A stretch of DNA of 64,000 bases from positions 1-64,000 of the forward strand of contig NZ_SWBQ01000001.1 in NCBI RefSeq assembly GCF_005116445.1, written 5' to 3'. The DNA is from Pedobacter frigoris. GTDB lineage: Bacteria > Bacteroidota > Bacteroidia > Sphingobacteriales > Sphingobacteriaceae. Every line of letters starts with the position of its first letter. The stretch's first letter is position 1. The notes under the pieces were generated by a model. The model saw only the letters and a list, made by a program, of their open reading frames with translations, made no database searches and had not been told where the DNA came from. A program made the translations under genes and the position numbers. Below are positions 52,631 through 63,807 of this stretch, piece after piece.

Positions 52631-54037
52631 TTAAGCTTCAGCCAACAAATCTCTTACATCTGTGATTTTTCCCGTTACGGCTGCTGCTGCTGCTGTAAGC
52701 GGACTTACCAGTAAAGTTCTGGCATCAGGGCCCTGACGGCCCTCAAAATTCCTGTTGGAAGTAGATACACAGTATTTTCCCGCAGGAATCTTGTCCTCAT
52801 TCATTCCCAGACAAGCACTGCATCCTGGTTCCCGGAGCTGGAAGCCTGCAGTTTCAAAGATCTTATCCAGACCTTCGTTCTTTGCCTGCTGTTCTACCTG
52901 TTTAGAACCCGGAACAATCCATACAGTTACATTTTCCGCTTTCTGTTTGCCCTTCACAAATTCAGCTACTTCACGTAAATCTTCAATACGTGAGTTGGTA
53001 CAGCTGCCAATGAAAACATAATCCACAGGTTTTCCAATCAATGAAGCATTGTCGTCAAAGCCCATATAATCCAAGGCTTTCTGATAAGAAAGTTGCTCTT
53101 TGCCGGGCTGCGAACTGGTTGCAGGAATATTTTCTTTAATACCCATACCCATACCCGGATTGGTTCCGTAAGTAATCATAGGGGCAATGTCTTCTGCTTC
53201 AAAAGTCAGTACGCTATCAAATTTCGCATCAGCATCGCTGTACAAAGTTTTCCAATAGGCAAGTGCTTTATCCCACTCTGCCCCTGCAGGAGCAAATTCT
53301 CTGCCTTTGATGTAATCGAAGGTAATCTGATCAGGAGCAATTAATCCGCCTCTGGCGCCCATCTCGATACTCATGTTACAGATCGTCATGCGTGCTTCCA
53401 TACTCAAAGCTTCGATGGCCGAACCTGCGTATTCAATAAAATATCCAGTGCCACCGGCAGCAGAAATTTTAGCAATGATGTATAAAATAATGTCTTTAGC
53501 AGTTACGCCCTTTCCTAAGGTACCATTCACTTCAATTTTCATGGTCTTAGGTTTCTGCTGCAATAGACATTGAGTCGCAAAAACCTGTTCTACCTGAGAA
53601 GTACCTATGCCAAAAGCGATAGCACCAAAAGCACCGTGTGTAGAGGTATGACTATCGCCGCAAACCATCGTTTTACCTGGTAAAGTGATACCCAGCTCCG
53701 GACCTATAACGTGAACGATCCCCTGAAAAGGATGACCCAATCCATATAGTTCAATGCCAAACTCTGCACAGTTTTTAGTCAGCATATCCACCTGATAGCG
53801 TGAAAGTTCTTCTTTGATAGGTTGAAGCTGGTTGATCGTAGGTACGTTATGGTCGGCTGTAGCTACAGTTTGCTTTGGACGAAGCACAGGTAAACCTCGT
53901 TTGCGCAAGCCATCAAAAGCCTGTGGAGAAGTTACCTCATGAATCAAGTGTGTATCTATGTACAAAATATCAGGAAATCCTGCTTCACTTTTTACAACGT
54001 GTGCATCCCAAATTTTTTCTACTAATGTTTTTGACAT
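52631..54037 (-). CDS. leuC: 3-isopropylmalate dehydratase large subunit
   Basis: 468 residues, standard length. The aconitase-type 4Fe-4S ligands appear in [13 protein letters not shown] and [12 protein letters not shown]. Also [19 protein letters not shown] and NFEGRQGP. First gene of the leu half of the operon, 76 bp after ilvC. Confidence 0.95.
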   Translation of the reverse strand: MSKTLVEKIWDAHVVKSEAGFPDILYIDTHLIHEVTSPQAFDGLRKRGLPVLRPKQTVATADHNVPTINQLQPIKEELSRYQVDMLTKNCAEFGIELYGLGHPFQGIVHVIGPELGITLPGKTMVCGDSHTSTHGAFGAIAFGIGTSQVEQVFATQCLLQQKPKTMKIEVNGTLGKGVTAKDIILYIIAKISAAGGTGYFIEYAGSAIEALSMEARMTICNMSIEMGARGGLIAPDQITFDYIKGREFAPAGAEWDKALAYWKTLYSDADAKFDSVLTFEAEDIAPMITYGTNPGMGMGIKENIPATSSQPGKEQLSYQKALDYMGFDDNASLIGKPVDYVFIGSCTNSRIEDLREVAEFVKGKQKAENVTVWIVPGSKQVEQQAKNEGLDKIFETAGFQLREPGCSACLGMNEDKIPAGKYCVSTSNRNFEGRQGPDARTLLVSPLTAAAAAVTGKITDVRDLLAEA

Positions 54038-54059
54038 TTTATTCTATTTAAAAAAGGTT

Positions 54060-54096
54060 GTCTGAAAAGGTACGGTCGTCATCACTCTTTCCAGAC
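54060..54096 (-). terminator. Hairpin between ilvC and leuC
   Basis: On the minus strand GTCTGGAAAG pairs with CTTTTCAGAC (one mismatch), followed four bases later by six T. It could partly terminate transcription after ilvC or protect the upstream mRNA. Confidence 0.35.
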
Positions 54097-54113
54097 ATCC
54101 TCTTGTTGTTATA

Positions 54114-55595
54114 TTATGCAGTTTTAATCGCTTTCATTGCAGTCATTGCTTTTCTCAATTCAGCACCGATCTGCTCAACCTCATGCGAACGGATAGCTTC
54201 ATTTACAGCAATTAAAGTTCTGTTATCCACAGCGCCATCTTTACCTTCATTGAAGTTTTTACCAACGAGGTCAGTATCTACTCTTGTCATGAAGTCTGCC
54301 AAAAGAGGCTTACAAGCAGCATCAAACAGGTAACAGCCATATTCTGCAGTATCAGAGATCACACGGTTCATTTCGAACAATTTTTTACGTGCAATGGTAT
54401 TAGCGATAAGCGGAGTTTCGTGCAGCGACTCATAATAAGCAGACTCAGGTTTGATACCTGCCTGAACCATAGTTTCAAAAGCCAGTTCAACACCTGCTCT
54501 TACGAAAGCAACCATCAAAGTATAGTTGTCAAAATATTCCTGCTCACCGATTTTCACATCACCTGCAGGAGTTTTTTCGAAAGCAGTTTCACCTGTAGCT
54601 GCACGCCATCCCAATAGGTTTTTATCACCATTAGCCCAGTCTTCCATCATGATGCGGCTAAATTCGCCACTCATGATGTCATCCTGATGTTTTTGGAACA
54701 AAGGACGCATGATGGTTTTCAATTCCTCAGAGATCTCAAAAGCTTTGATTTTAGCGACATTGCTTAATCTGTCCATCATTGCAGTGATACCACCTTGCTT
54801 CAAAGCTTCAGTGATTACCTCTACACCATATTGAACCAATTTAGAAGCATAACCTGCGTCAATTCCTTTTTCAAGCATTTTGTCGAAAGAAAGGATAGAG
54901 CCAGTTTGCAACAAACCGCAAAGGATAGTTTGCTCACCCATTAAGTCAGATTTTACTTCAGCTACGAAAGATGATTTCAATACACCTGCCCTGTGACCAC
55001 CTGTTCCCACACAATATGCTTTAGCCTGTGCAAGACCTTTTCCTTCCGGATCGTTCTCAGGGTGAACAGCGATTAGCGTAGGTACACCAAATCCTCTTAC
55101 ATACTCAGCTCTTACTTCACTTCCAGGGCATTTTGGCGCCACCATGATTACTGTAATGTCTTTACGGATCTGCATGCCTTCTTCAACGATGTTGAAACCA
55201 TGTGAATACAATAATGTAGCTCCTTGTTTCATCAAAGGCATTACAGCATTTACTACTGAGGTGTGTTGTTTGTCAGGAGTAAGGTTGATTACCACATCAG
55301 CTTCAGGAATCAATTCTTCATACGTACCTACAGTAAAGTTGTTGTCTGTCGCATTTTTCCATGAATCTCTTTTACCTTCAATCGCTTCTTTACGCAAAGC
55401 ATAGGCAACATTTAAACCACTATCTCTTAAATTTAAACCCTGGTTAAGGCCCTGGGCTCCGCAACCTACGATTACCAGTTTTTTTCCTTTTAATGCATTT
55501 ACGCCGTCCAGGAATTCAGAACTGTTCATGAAATCGCAAACACCTAATTGGTTTAATTTTTCTCTAAGAGGTAGTGTGTTAAAATAATTTGACAT
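54114..55595 (-). CDS. ilvC: Ketol-acid reductoisomerase, long (class II) form
   Basis: 493 residues from the ATG at 55595 ([18 protein letters not shown]); the ORF extends 26 codons further upstream into Lys/Asn-rich sequence. It converts acetohydroxyacids to dihydroxyacids with NADPH. GCGAQG (44-49) is the nucleotide loop; [10 protein letters not shown] and the duplicated C-terminal helical domain ([35 protein letters not shown]) mark the ~490-residue form found in enterobacteria rather than the ~330-residue form. Confidence 0.94.
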   Translation of the reverse strand: MSNYFNTLPLREKLNQLGVCDFMNSSEFLDGVNALKGKKLVIVGCGAQGLNQGLNLRDSGLNVAYALRKEAIEGKRDSWKNATDNNFTVGTYEELIPEADVVINLTPDKQHTSVVNAVMPLMKQGATLLYSHGFNIVEEGMQIRKDITVIMVAPKCPGSEVRAEYVRGFGVPTLIAVHPENDPEGKGLAQAKAYCVGTGGHRAGVLKSSFVAEVKSDLMGEQTILCGLLQTGSILSFDKMLEKGIDAGYASKLVQYGVEVITEALKQGGITAMMDRLSNVAKIKAFEISEELKTIMRPLFQKHQDDIMSGEFSRIMMEDWANGDKNLLGWRAATGETAFEKTPAGDVKIGEQEYFDNYTLMVAFVRAGVELAFETMVQAGIKPESAYYESLHETPLIANTIARKKLFEMNRVISDTAEYGCYLFDAACKPLLADFMTRVDTDLVGKNFNEGKDGAVDNRTLIAVNEAIRSHEVEQIGAELRKAMTAMKAIKTA

Positions 55596-55666
55596 CTTTT
55601 TATTGTTTTGATTTTTTAAGGTTCGTTTAATTTGTTTTGTATTGTTGTTTCGTTCAATCTGCTTGC

Positions 55667-55746
55667 GCGTCATTTCGAAATGAGGAACGATTGAGAGATC
55701 TCTTGTTTAACTAATTCAAGAGATTCCTCCTTCGTCGGAATGACGC
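55667..55746. repeat. REP-like palindromic intergenic element
   Basis: An 80-bp imperfect palindrome: GCGTCATT (55667-55674) mirrors AATGACGC (55739-55746), and CTCTTG mirrors CAAGAG near the centre, with GAGGAA/TTCCTC motifs in both arms. It lies between ilvN and ilvC inside the operon. The sequence type is familiar as a dispersed intergenic repeat in Bacteroidota. Confidence 0.65.
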
Positions 55747-55795
55747 TGCAATACCGGCCTATGACCGCTTAACCAGCTTGAGAGGACAAATGCCT

Positions 55796-56413
55796 TTACA
55801 TGCTGAATACGTTCTTTTCCTTATCAAGGAATTCGTTCTCGATCACATCTTCACCCGGTTCCCTGCGCTCAAATTCTCTCAGTTTACGGTTAAAGCCATC
55901 ACTGTCTTTGATGATCGCTACCCTGGCACTCCTGACAAATTCAATCAGTCCATAAGGCTGTAATACTTCAATCAGTTTATCAGTTTCCTCGCGGTGACCA
56001 GTAGTTTCAAAAACAGTGTAGTCTTTACGGATCACTACGGCACGGGCACCAAATTCACGCAGCAGACGCTCTACCGGTGCACGTTCAGCAATGGTATCTG
56101 TAGGCACTTTGTAAAGCGCCATTTCCTGCCAGATGATATCTTCATTCGTATTATAATATACTTTCAATACCTCTACCTGTTTTTCAATCTGACGGGCAAG
56201 TTTCCGCACTACTTCTTCAGTCTCGTGAATAAGAATGTTAAAACGGTGGATGTGCTCAATCTCAGAAGGAGAGGTGTTTAAGCTTTCGATATTTATCTTT
56301 CTTCTTGAAAAGATGATGGCTATACGGTTAAGTATGCCGATTCTATTTTCGGTATATACAGTAATCGTAAATTCCTGTTTTCCGTTTAATTCTGTTTCGT
56401 TGGAATTGCTCAT
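55796..56413 (-). CDS. ilvN: Acetolactate synthase small (regulatory) subunit
   Basis: 205 residues. N-terminal ACT domain (FTITVYTENRIGILNRIAII, NIESLNTSPSE) followed by the C-terminal regulatory domain (VFETTGHREETDKLIEVLQP). It binds branched-chain amino acids and controls IlvB. It is the ~200-residue version, longer than E. coli IlvN. Ten bp after ilvB. Confidence 0.9.
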   Translation of the reverse strand: MSNSNETELNGKQEFTITVYTENRIGILNRIAIIFSRRKINIESLNTSPSEIEHIHRFNILIHETEEVVRKLARQIEKQVEVLKVYYNTNEDIIWQEMALYKVPTDTIAERAPVERLLREFGARAVVIRKDYTVFETTGHREETDKLIEVLQPYGLIEFVRSARVAIIKDSDGFNRKLREFERREPGEDVIENEFLDKEKNVFSM

Positions 56414-56423
56414 GATCTTCTAA

Positions 56424-58163
56424 TTATTTAAGTCTGATTTCGCTTACACTCATACCTTGTGGTACCATTGGGAATACATTATTCTCTTTAGCCACCATTA
56501 CTTCCAGAAGATATGATCCTTTGTGGTTCAGCATTTCTTCTAATGCTCCAGCAAGATCGGCACGTTCTTCTACTCTTTTTCCTGCGATGTAATAAGAATC
56601 AGCCAGTTTTACGAAATCAGGACTCGTAATGTCTACAAAAGAGTAGCGTTTTTCATTGAATAATTCCTGCCATTGACGAACCATTCCTAAGAATCTGTTG
56701 TTCAGGATCAGGATTTTAACATCTACACCAAACTGCATAATCGTACCCAATTCCTGTAAGGTCATCTGGAAACCACCATCACCTATAATGGCTACAACAG
56801 TTTTGTCTGGTGCGCCAAATTTTGCACCAATTGCTGCCGGTAATCCAAAACCCATTGTGCCCAAACCACCACTGGTGATATTGCTTCTTGTGTTATTGAA
56901 CTTGGCATAACGACAAGCTACCATCTGATGCTGGCCAACGTCAGTTACAATCACCGCATCACCTTTAGTTAACTCATTCAATTGGTTAAGTACTTCACCC
57001 ATGGTCATTTCACCGGTTTCCGGGTTCAATTCTTTTTGGATGACAGTTTCTTGCTCAATTTTATCAAAAGCCCTAAATTCTGCCAGCCACTCCGTATGTT
57101 GTTTCTCTTCTATCAAGGCAGTAAGCAAAGGCAAAGTCTCCTTGCAATCGCCCCAAACCGGAACGTCTGCTTTTACGTTTTTATCGATCTCAGCAGGGTC
57201 AATGTCTAGGTGAACTACCTTCGCCTGTTTGGCATATTTATCCAGGCGGCCGGTTACCCGGTCATCAAAGCGCATTCCGATAGCAATCAATACATCACAT
57301 GCGTTTGTTTGTACGTTAGGACCGTAATTGCCATGCATCCCCAGCATACCTACATTTAGAGGATGGTCTGTAGGAATGGCACCGGCACCCAAAATCGTCC
57401 ATGCAGAAGGTATACCGCTCTTCTCTACAAAAGCTTTAAACTCCTGTTCCGCACTACCCAATAAAACACCTTGTCCGAATAACACGAATGGTTTTTTTGC
57501 AGAGTTGATCAAAGCTGCAGCCTGCTCAATGTATTCTTTCCTTACTAATGGTTTTGGACGGTAGCTGCGGATATGCTCACATGGAGTATATCCTTCATAT
57601 TCGAACATTTGTAACTGCGCATTTTTGGTGATGTCGATCAGTACAGGACCTGGTCTTCCGCTTCTTGCGATGTAAAATGCTTTTGCCAGTACTGAAGGGA
57701 TTTCCGTAGCATCGGTGATCTGATAATTCCATTTGGTTACTGGAGTTGTGATGTTGATCACATCCGTTTCCTGGAAAGCATCAGTACCTAAAAGGTGCGC
57801 AAATACCTGTCCGGTAATACATACCATTGGCGTACTGTCTATTTGTGCATCAGCCAATCCTGTTACCAGGTTGGTAGCGCCTGGGCCGCTGGTAGCGAAC
57901 ACGACACCCACTTTACCTGACGTACGTGCATAACCTTGTCCGGCATGTGTGCCGCCTTGTTCATGACGTACCAAAATATGTTTTAACTTATCTTTATAAT
58001 CGTATATCGCATCATAAATCGGCATGATGGCGCCACCTGGGTAGCCAAATATGGTATCTGTGCCTTCAGCGATTAGGCCTTCCAATAACGCTACAGATCC
58101 AGAAACCGTTACTGTTTTTTTAGGTTCTGTTAATGTCGTCGCGTCCTCTTGTGCTGTATCCAT
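56424..58163 (-). CDS. ilvB: Acetolactate synthase large (catalytic) subunit
   Basis: 579 residues. ThDP-dependent enzyme making acetolactate and acetohydroxybutyrate. The catalytic Glu lies in LVRHEQGGTHAGQGYARTSG; IGMRFDDRVTGRL binds FAD; the ThDP motif is AIIGDGGFQMTLQELGT with NNRFLGMVRQWQ. It begins with a short polar extension (MDTAQEDATTLTEP). Confidence 0.95.
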   Translation of the reverse strand: MDTAQEDATTLTEPKKTVTVSGSVALLEGLIAEGTDTIFGYPGGAIMPIYDAIYDYKDKLKHILVRHEQGGTHAGQGYARTSGKVGVVFATSGPGATNLVTGLADAQIDSTPMVCITGQVFAHLLGTDAFQETDVINITTPVTKWNYQITDATEIPSVLAKAFYIARSGRPGPVLIDITKNAQLQMFEYEGYTPCEHIRSYRPKPLVRKEYIEQAAALINSAKKPFVLFGQGVLLGSAEQEFKAFVEKSGIPSAWTILGAGAIPTDHPLNVGMLGMHGNYGPNVQTNACDVLIAIGMRFDDRVTGRLDKYAKQAKVVHLDIDPAEIDKNVKADVPVWGDCKETLPLLTALIEEKQHTEWLAEFRAFDKIEQETVIQKELNPETGEMTMGEVLNQLNELTKGDAVIVTDVGQHQMVACRYAKFNNTRSNITSGGLGTMGFGLPAAIGAKFGAPDKTVVAIIGDGGFQMTLQELGTIMQFGVDVKILILNNRFLGMVRQWQELFNEKRYSFVDITSPDFVKLADSYYIAGKRVEERADLAGALEEMLNHKGSYLLEVMVAKENNVFPMVPQGMSVSEIRLK

Positions 58164-58197
58164 TGTTTTATTATTAGTTGTAGGGGTTTCTAGTTAA

Positions 58198-59895
58198 TTA
58201 ATCAGTGTAGGCGTCGGTAACACAGCCTTCGCTTGCATTACTTACCTGTTTAATGTATTTGTAAAGTACGCCCTTGGTGACGGGTGGTGGCAATTGTTGC
58301 CATACAGCCCTGCGTGTAGCCAATTGTTCTTCAGTCAGGTGTACATCTATGGAGTTGTTCACCGCATCAATAGTAATGACGTCGTCGTCGTGAACCAAGG
58401 CAATATTTCCTCCGTCCCAGGCCTCAGGAGTAATGTGACCTACAACAAATCCGTGCGTCCCTCCAGAGAAACGGCCGTCTGTAATTAGCGCAACTGACTT
58501 ACCCAGTCCGGCACCTATGATTAATGAAGTAGGTTTTAGCATCTCGGGCATACCCGGTGCACCTTTAGGACCCACTTGTCTGATGACCACTACGTCTCCG
58601 CTTTTTACACGGCCACTTTGGATGCCGGCCATTAATGACTTCTCTCCATCAAATACACGGGCAGGGCCAACGAATTTCTCCCCTTCTTTACCACTGATCT
58701 TGGCTACCGCACCTTTTGTAGCCAGGTTTCCGTAAAGCATTTGTAAGTGACCCGTTTCTTTAATAGGACTTTCAATCGGGAAGATGATCTTTTGAGTTTC
58801 GAAGTCGAGATCAACTGCATTAGCTACGTTTTCTGCAATGGTATTGCCGGTTACAGTCAGGCAATCCCCATGGATCAATCCAACTTTCAATAAATATTTC
58901 ATTACTGCCGGCACACCACCAATTTCATGAAGATCTTCCATCAGGTAAGTTCCGCTTGGCTTCAAGTCGCCAAGAACAGGAGTGCTGTCACTGATTCTTT
59001 GAAAATCTTCCAGCTTCAGGTTCAATCCGACTGATTTAGCCATTGCAATCAGGTGAAGCACTGCATTTGTGGAACCGCCCAATACCATCACGAGTACGAT
59101 TGCATTGTGAAATGCTTTTTCAGTCATGATGTCTGAAGGCAATATATTTCTTTCCAACAGGATACGGATGTATTTTCCTGCCGCTATACATTCATTCTTT
59201 TTCTCTTCGCTTATTGCAGGGTAAGAAGAACTGTAAGGCAAGCTCATACCCAGTGCTTCAATAGCTGAAGCCATTGTGTTTGCAGTATACATACCGCCAC
59301 ATGCTCCTGCACCAGGACAAGTATGTTTAATGATACCCTGGAAATCCTCTTCATTTAAATTTCCTGCAAGCTTTTGTCCTAATGCTTCAAAAGCGGAAAC
59401 AATATTCAACGACTGACCTTTATATTTTCCTGAATGGATGCTGCCGCCGTACACCATAATAGAAGGACGGTTCAGACGACCCATTGCCATAATAGACCCG
59501 GGCATGTTCTTATCACAACCAGGAATGGTGATCAGGCCATCATAGTATTGTCCGCCACAGATCGTCTCAATAGAATCTGCGATCACATCTCTTGATACCA
59601 GGGAATAACGCATTCCTTCTGTTCCGTTAGACATTCCGTCGCTCACTCCGATAGTACCGAAAGTCAACCCCACCATATCGTTTTTCCAGACACCTTCTTT
59701 TACAATTTGAGCAAGATCATTTAAATGCATGTTGCAGGTATTCCCATCGTATCCCATGCTTGCAATACCGACCTGAGCCTTGTCCATGTCTTCTTTGGTC
59801 AGGCCAATTCCGTAAAGCATAGCCTGAGCAGCCGGCTGAGTAGGGTCTTGTGTGAAAGTTTTACTGTATCTGTTGATTTCTGGTGTTTGTGACAT
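58198..59895 (-). CDS. ilvD: Dihydroxy-acid dehydratase
   Basis: 565 residues. It forms the 2-oxo acids for valine, isoleucine and leucine. Fe-S cysteines occur in [20 protein letters not shown] (Cys in GCDK) and [16 protein letters not shown]; the C-terminal [14 protein letters not shown] is typical of the family. It lies between ilvE (59-bp gap) and ilvB (34-bp gap). Confidence 0.95.
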   Translation of the reverse strand: MSQTPEINRYSKTFTQDPTQPAAQAMLYGIGLTKEDMDKAQVGIASMGYDGNTCNMHLNDLAQIVKEGVWKNDMVGLTFGTIGVSDGMSNGTEGMRYSLVSRDVIADSIETICGGQYYDGLITIPGCDKNMPGSIMAMGRLNRPSIMVYGGSIHSGKYKGQSLNIVSAFEALGQKLAGNLNEEDFQGIIKHTCPGAGACGGMYTANTMASAIEALGMSLPYSSSYPAISEEKKNECIAAGKYIRILLERNILPSDIMTEKAFHNAIVLVMVLGGSTNAVLHLIAMAKSVGLNLKLEDFQRISDSTPVLGDLKPSGTYLMEDLHEIGGVPAVMKYLLKVGLIHGDCLTVTGNTIAENVANAVDLDFETQKIIFPIESPIKETGHLQMLYGNLATKGAVAKISGKEGEKFVGPARVFDGEKSLMAGIQSGRVKSGDVVVIRQVGPKGAPGMPEMLKPTSLIIGAGLGKSVALITDGRFSGGTHGFVVGHITPEAWDGGNIALVHDDDVITIDAVNNSIDVHLTEEQLATRRAVWQQLPPPVTKGVLYKYIKQVSNASEGCVTDAYTD

Positions 59896-59954
59896 ATTAG
59901 GTCTGTTTCTTATTTTGTATTAGGTATGTTTCGTTTTATCTTAATGTTCATTAC

Positions 59955-60845
59955 TTAAATGATCACTTCGTAATTCTGTTTTTCAAGCACTAAGCATTTA
60001 TAAGTGCGCTGTATAGTAGCACCTGCACTTTCAGTCCATTTCATTGGGAAAGTGTATTCGTCGACCGAAGCTATTCCCGCGATCTCTGTTGCTGTGCCAC
60101 AGAAAAACGCACTATCTGCATGTTTTAGATCTTTTACTGTCAAATGCTTTTCAACGATTTCAATGTCAAGTATATGGCACAATTCAATTACTGTTGCACG
60201 GGTGATGCCCGGTAAGATATTTCCAAGAGGAGGGGTGTACAATCTTCCGTTTTTCTCAACGAAGATATTTGCTCCAGGTGCCTCAGCTATATTACCATAC
60301 ATGTCCAGTAACAATGCTTCATCAAACCCTTTTTTCTTTGCTGCGGTAGTAGCTAATATGGAATTGACATAATTTCCGCTAGCCTTAGCTTCAATGGGAA
60401 TGGACTTAGGATTTGGGCGTTCAAACTCTGATACACAAACCTTTAATAATTTGTGGCCAAGATAGGCGTCCCATTCCCATGCACAGATCATGATAGATGC
60501 CTCTTTAGCTGCGCTCAAAGACATGGCTGGCGGACAAAATATCAACGGCCGAATGTACGCATCTTTTAAATTGTTCATTTCCAGTAGTCTGTAACTTTGT
60601 TTGATCAGCTTATTGATGTCCCAGGTAAAAGGGATGTGAACTAATTCTGCCGAGCGTTTCAACCTTTCAAAATGTTCTCTCGCTTTAAAGATCCGTGTAC
60701 CATTATGTGTACTGTAGGCCCTGATGCCTTCAAATACTGCATAACCATAATGAAGCGACTGACCATATAAATCGGTGGTCGCCTCAGCAGCTTTTTCAAA
60801 CCTGCCGTTTAAGTAAAGTATGGTATTTGAGTTGAAGTATTGCAT
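59955..60845 (-). CDS. ilvE: Branched-chain amino acid aminotransferase
   Basis: 296 residues, PLP fold type IV. The first structural gene of the operon. The PLP lysine is Lys154 in IEAKASGNYV; YGYAVFEGIRAY, LLDMYGNIAEAPGANIF and GILPGITR-like LGNILPGITRATVIEL are visible. It catalyses the last step to Val, Leu and Ile. Its ATG is 38 bp downstream of the attenuator hairpin. Confidence 0.93.
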   Translation of the reverse strand: MQYFNSNTILYLNGRFEKAAEATTDLYGQSLHYGYAVFEGIRAYSTHNGTRIFKAREHFERLKRSAELVHIPFTWDINKLIKQSYRLLEMNNLKDAYIRPLIFCPPAMSLSAAKEASIMICAWEWDAYLGHKLLKVCVSEFERPNPKSIPIEAKASGNYVNSILATTAAKKKGFDEALLLDMYGNIAEAPGANIFVEKNGRLYTPPLGNILPGITRATVIELCHILDIEIVEKHLTVKDLKHADSAFFCGTATEIAGIASVDEYTFPMKWTESAGATIQRTYKCLVLEKQNYEVII

Positions 60846-60883
60846 TTTGGGTCTCGGTATGTTTTATTTTTGGTTGTTTCATT

Positions 60884-60911
60884 AAAAAAGCGCCACTTTC
60901 GGGTGGCGCTT
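60884..60911 (-). terminator. ilv attenuator terminator
   Basis: On the minus strand AAGCGCCAC pairs with GTGGCGCTT over CCGAAA and is followed by six T. It lies between the leader peptide and ilvE. The GGCGCTG at codons 25-27 of the leader (60941-60947) can pair with the AGCGCC of the terminator's 5' arm, so the two structures exclude each other. Confidence 0.85.
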
Positions 60912-60937
60912 GATTATTTTATGTATTAAATATTCAT

Positions 60938-61021
60938 TTACAGCGCCTTTTCCTTCTGAATAATCAGGAGAAGAATTACATTAATAATGACAGTAATTAA
61001 GACGTTGATTGAAAGTTTCAT
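60938..61021 (-). CDS. ilvL: ilv operon leader peptide (attenuation)
   Basis: 27 codons plus TAA, too short for routine ORF calling. The peptide starts MKLSINVLITVIIN and continues with a run V-I-L-L-L-I-I before QKEKAL. It holds seven Ile, six Leu and three Val, 16 of 27 residues. It is followed after 26 bp by a strong terminator and then ilvE. When charged Ile-, Leu- or Val-tRNA is scarce the ribosome would stall in the L-L-L-I-I codons and free codons 25-27 to form the antiterminator; full translation covers them and lets the terminator form. Confidence 0.8.
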   Translation of the reverse strand: MKLSINVLITVIINVILLLIIQKEKAL

Positions 61022-61052
61022 TTTGTTTTTATTTAGTGTTGCTTTCTAGAAT

Positions 61053-61083
61053 CCAATTTAGGTGTTGCTCTTTAGACTATCAA
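61053..61083 (-). promoter_or_regulatory. Candidate promoter of the ilv-leu operon
   Basis: On the minus strand TTG (61083-61081), a 20-bp spacer and TAAATTGG (61060-61053) approximate the Bacteroidota -33/-7 boxes with one mismatch in the latter. It would place the transcript start some 25-30 bp before the leader peptide. Confidence 0.35.
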
Positions 61084-61580
61084 TAGAAGAAGAAAAATAA
61101 TTGAAAAAAAATATAATTCTTCCTTTTTTGTATTTTTAAGTATTTAATTTCTTTTTTAATATGTAAATCATATCTTACCATGGATGCTGCTATACCAAAT
61201 ATGAAATCGGTATTCGGTATAGGTGTTATGCAAGCATTGTAAATTCTTTAATTTTCTGCTTAAAATCTGTAAAGTGATGTAAAAAGTTGATGAAAATCAC
61301 TTATTTAACTCTTCTGATTTCTTTTATTTATCCCGCTTTTCTACACTTGTAATCTCGACTTCTCTATCTTGATTTTTATGCTCTACTTAAGGCGTTCGTC
61401 ATCCTGAATTTTTCAGTAGTATTCATTGATTTTAGTCTTCAAGAATGCTACGCATTTTATTTCAGGATCCCACACTTGCAAAGCGGACTTTCTATTCCCC
61501 CGTTCTGCAACGGGGCAGGCTAAGATCCTGAAATAAATTTGCTTCGCAGCTTCTTCGAGGTCAGGATGATGTGATGCATA
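61084..61580. other. Gene-less stretch upstream of the ilv operon
   Basis: Bases 61084-61390 are AT-rich with no recognised gene. Bases ~61397-61575 form an intergenic repeat-like element: CGTCATCCTGAA near the left end mirrors TCAGGATGAT near the right, ATTTCAGGATC (61460-61470) recurs inverted as GATCCTGAAAT (61524-61534), and CCCCGTT/AACGGGG form an inner hairpin near 61498-61515. A 63-codon minus-strand ORF inside it looks like chance. Confidence 0.5.
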
Positions 61581-61612
61581 AAAAAAGCCCTTTGAAATTT
61601 TCAAAGGGCTTT
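61581..61612 (-). terminator. Terminator of atpD-atpC
   Basis: A 14-bp perfect stem (AAAGCCCTTTGAAA / TTTCAAAGGGCTTT) with a one-base loop, followed on the minus strand by T's, 22 bp beyond the atpC stop. Confidence 0.85.
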
Positions 61613-61633
61613 ACAATATTATATGATTAAATA

Positions 61634-61876
61634 TTATGCAACCCCTTCGGCTAAGACAATAATTTTGTTTTTTAAAACCTCAACGACACCACCTTTAATA
61701 ATAAAGGTATTATCGCCAGTTTTACTTTTAATAATTACTGGTCCGTCTTCTAAAGTTGAAATAATAGGGGCATGGTCTTTCAAAATCTGGAAAGAACCCA
61801 TGGTACCCGGTACAGTAACTGCTGTTACTTCACCTTCAAAAACTTTCTTATCTGGGGTTAATATTTCTAAGGTCAT
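61634..61876 (-). CDS. atpC: ATP synthase epsilon subunit, short form
   Basis: 80 residues, only the N-terminal beta-sandwich (MTLEILTPDKKVFEGEVTAV, GTMGSFQILKDHAPIISTLE). The C-terminal helical hairpin that inhibits ATP hydrolysis in longer epsilon subunits is missing. It is part of the F1 central stalk. It follows atpD after a 100-bp repeat-rich gap. Confidence 0.9.
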   Translation of the reverse strand: MTLEILTPDKKVFEGEVTAVTVPGTMGSFQILKDHAPIISTLEDGPVIIKSKTGDNTFIIKGGVVEVLKNKIIVLAEGVA

Positions 61877-61976
61877 TTAATTTTAGAATTACGATTTACG
61901 ATTTACGATTCGGATTTCAGATTGACGATTTAAATTCGGATATCCGTCTCGTAAATCGTAAATCTAAAATCGTAAA
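61877..61976. repeat. TACGATT-type repeats between atpD and atpC
   Basis: ATTACGATTTACGATTTACG on the left (61889-61908) is mirrored by TCGTAAATCGTAAAT (61949-61963) and another CGTAAAT on the right. The whole gap is AT-rich and palindromic, so the mRNA may fold into a long hairpin between the two genes. Confidence 0.65.

Positions 61977-63807
<1,831 letters not shown>

Noticed and set aside
61413..61604. 63-codon minus-strand ORF upstream of atpC terminator
   Set aside because: It lies wholly inside a palindromic intergenic repeat and runs into the atpDC terminator; its composition follows the repeat.
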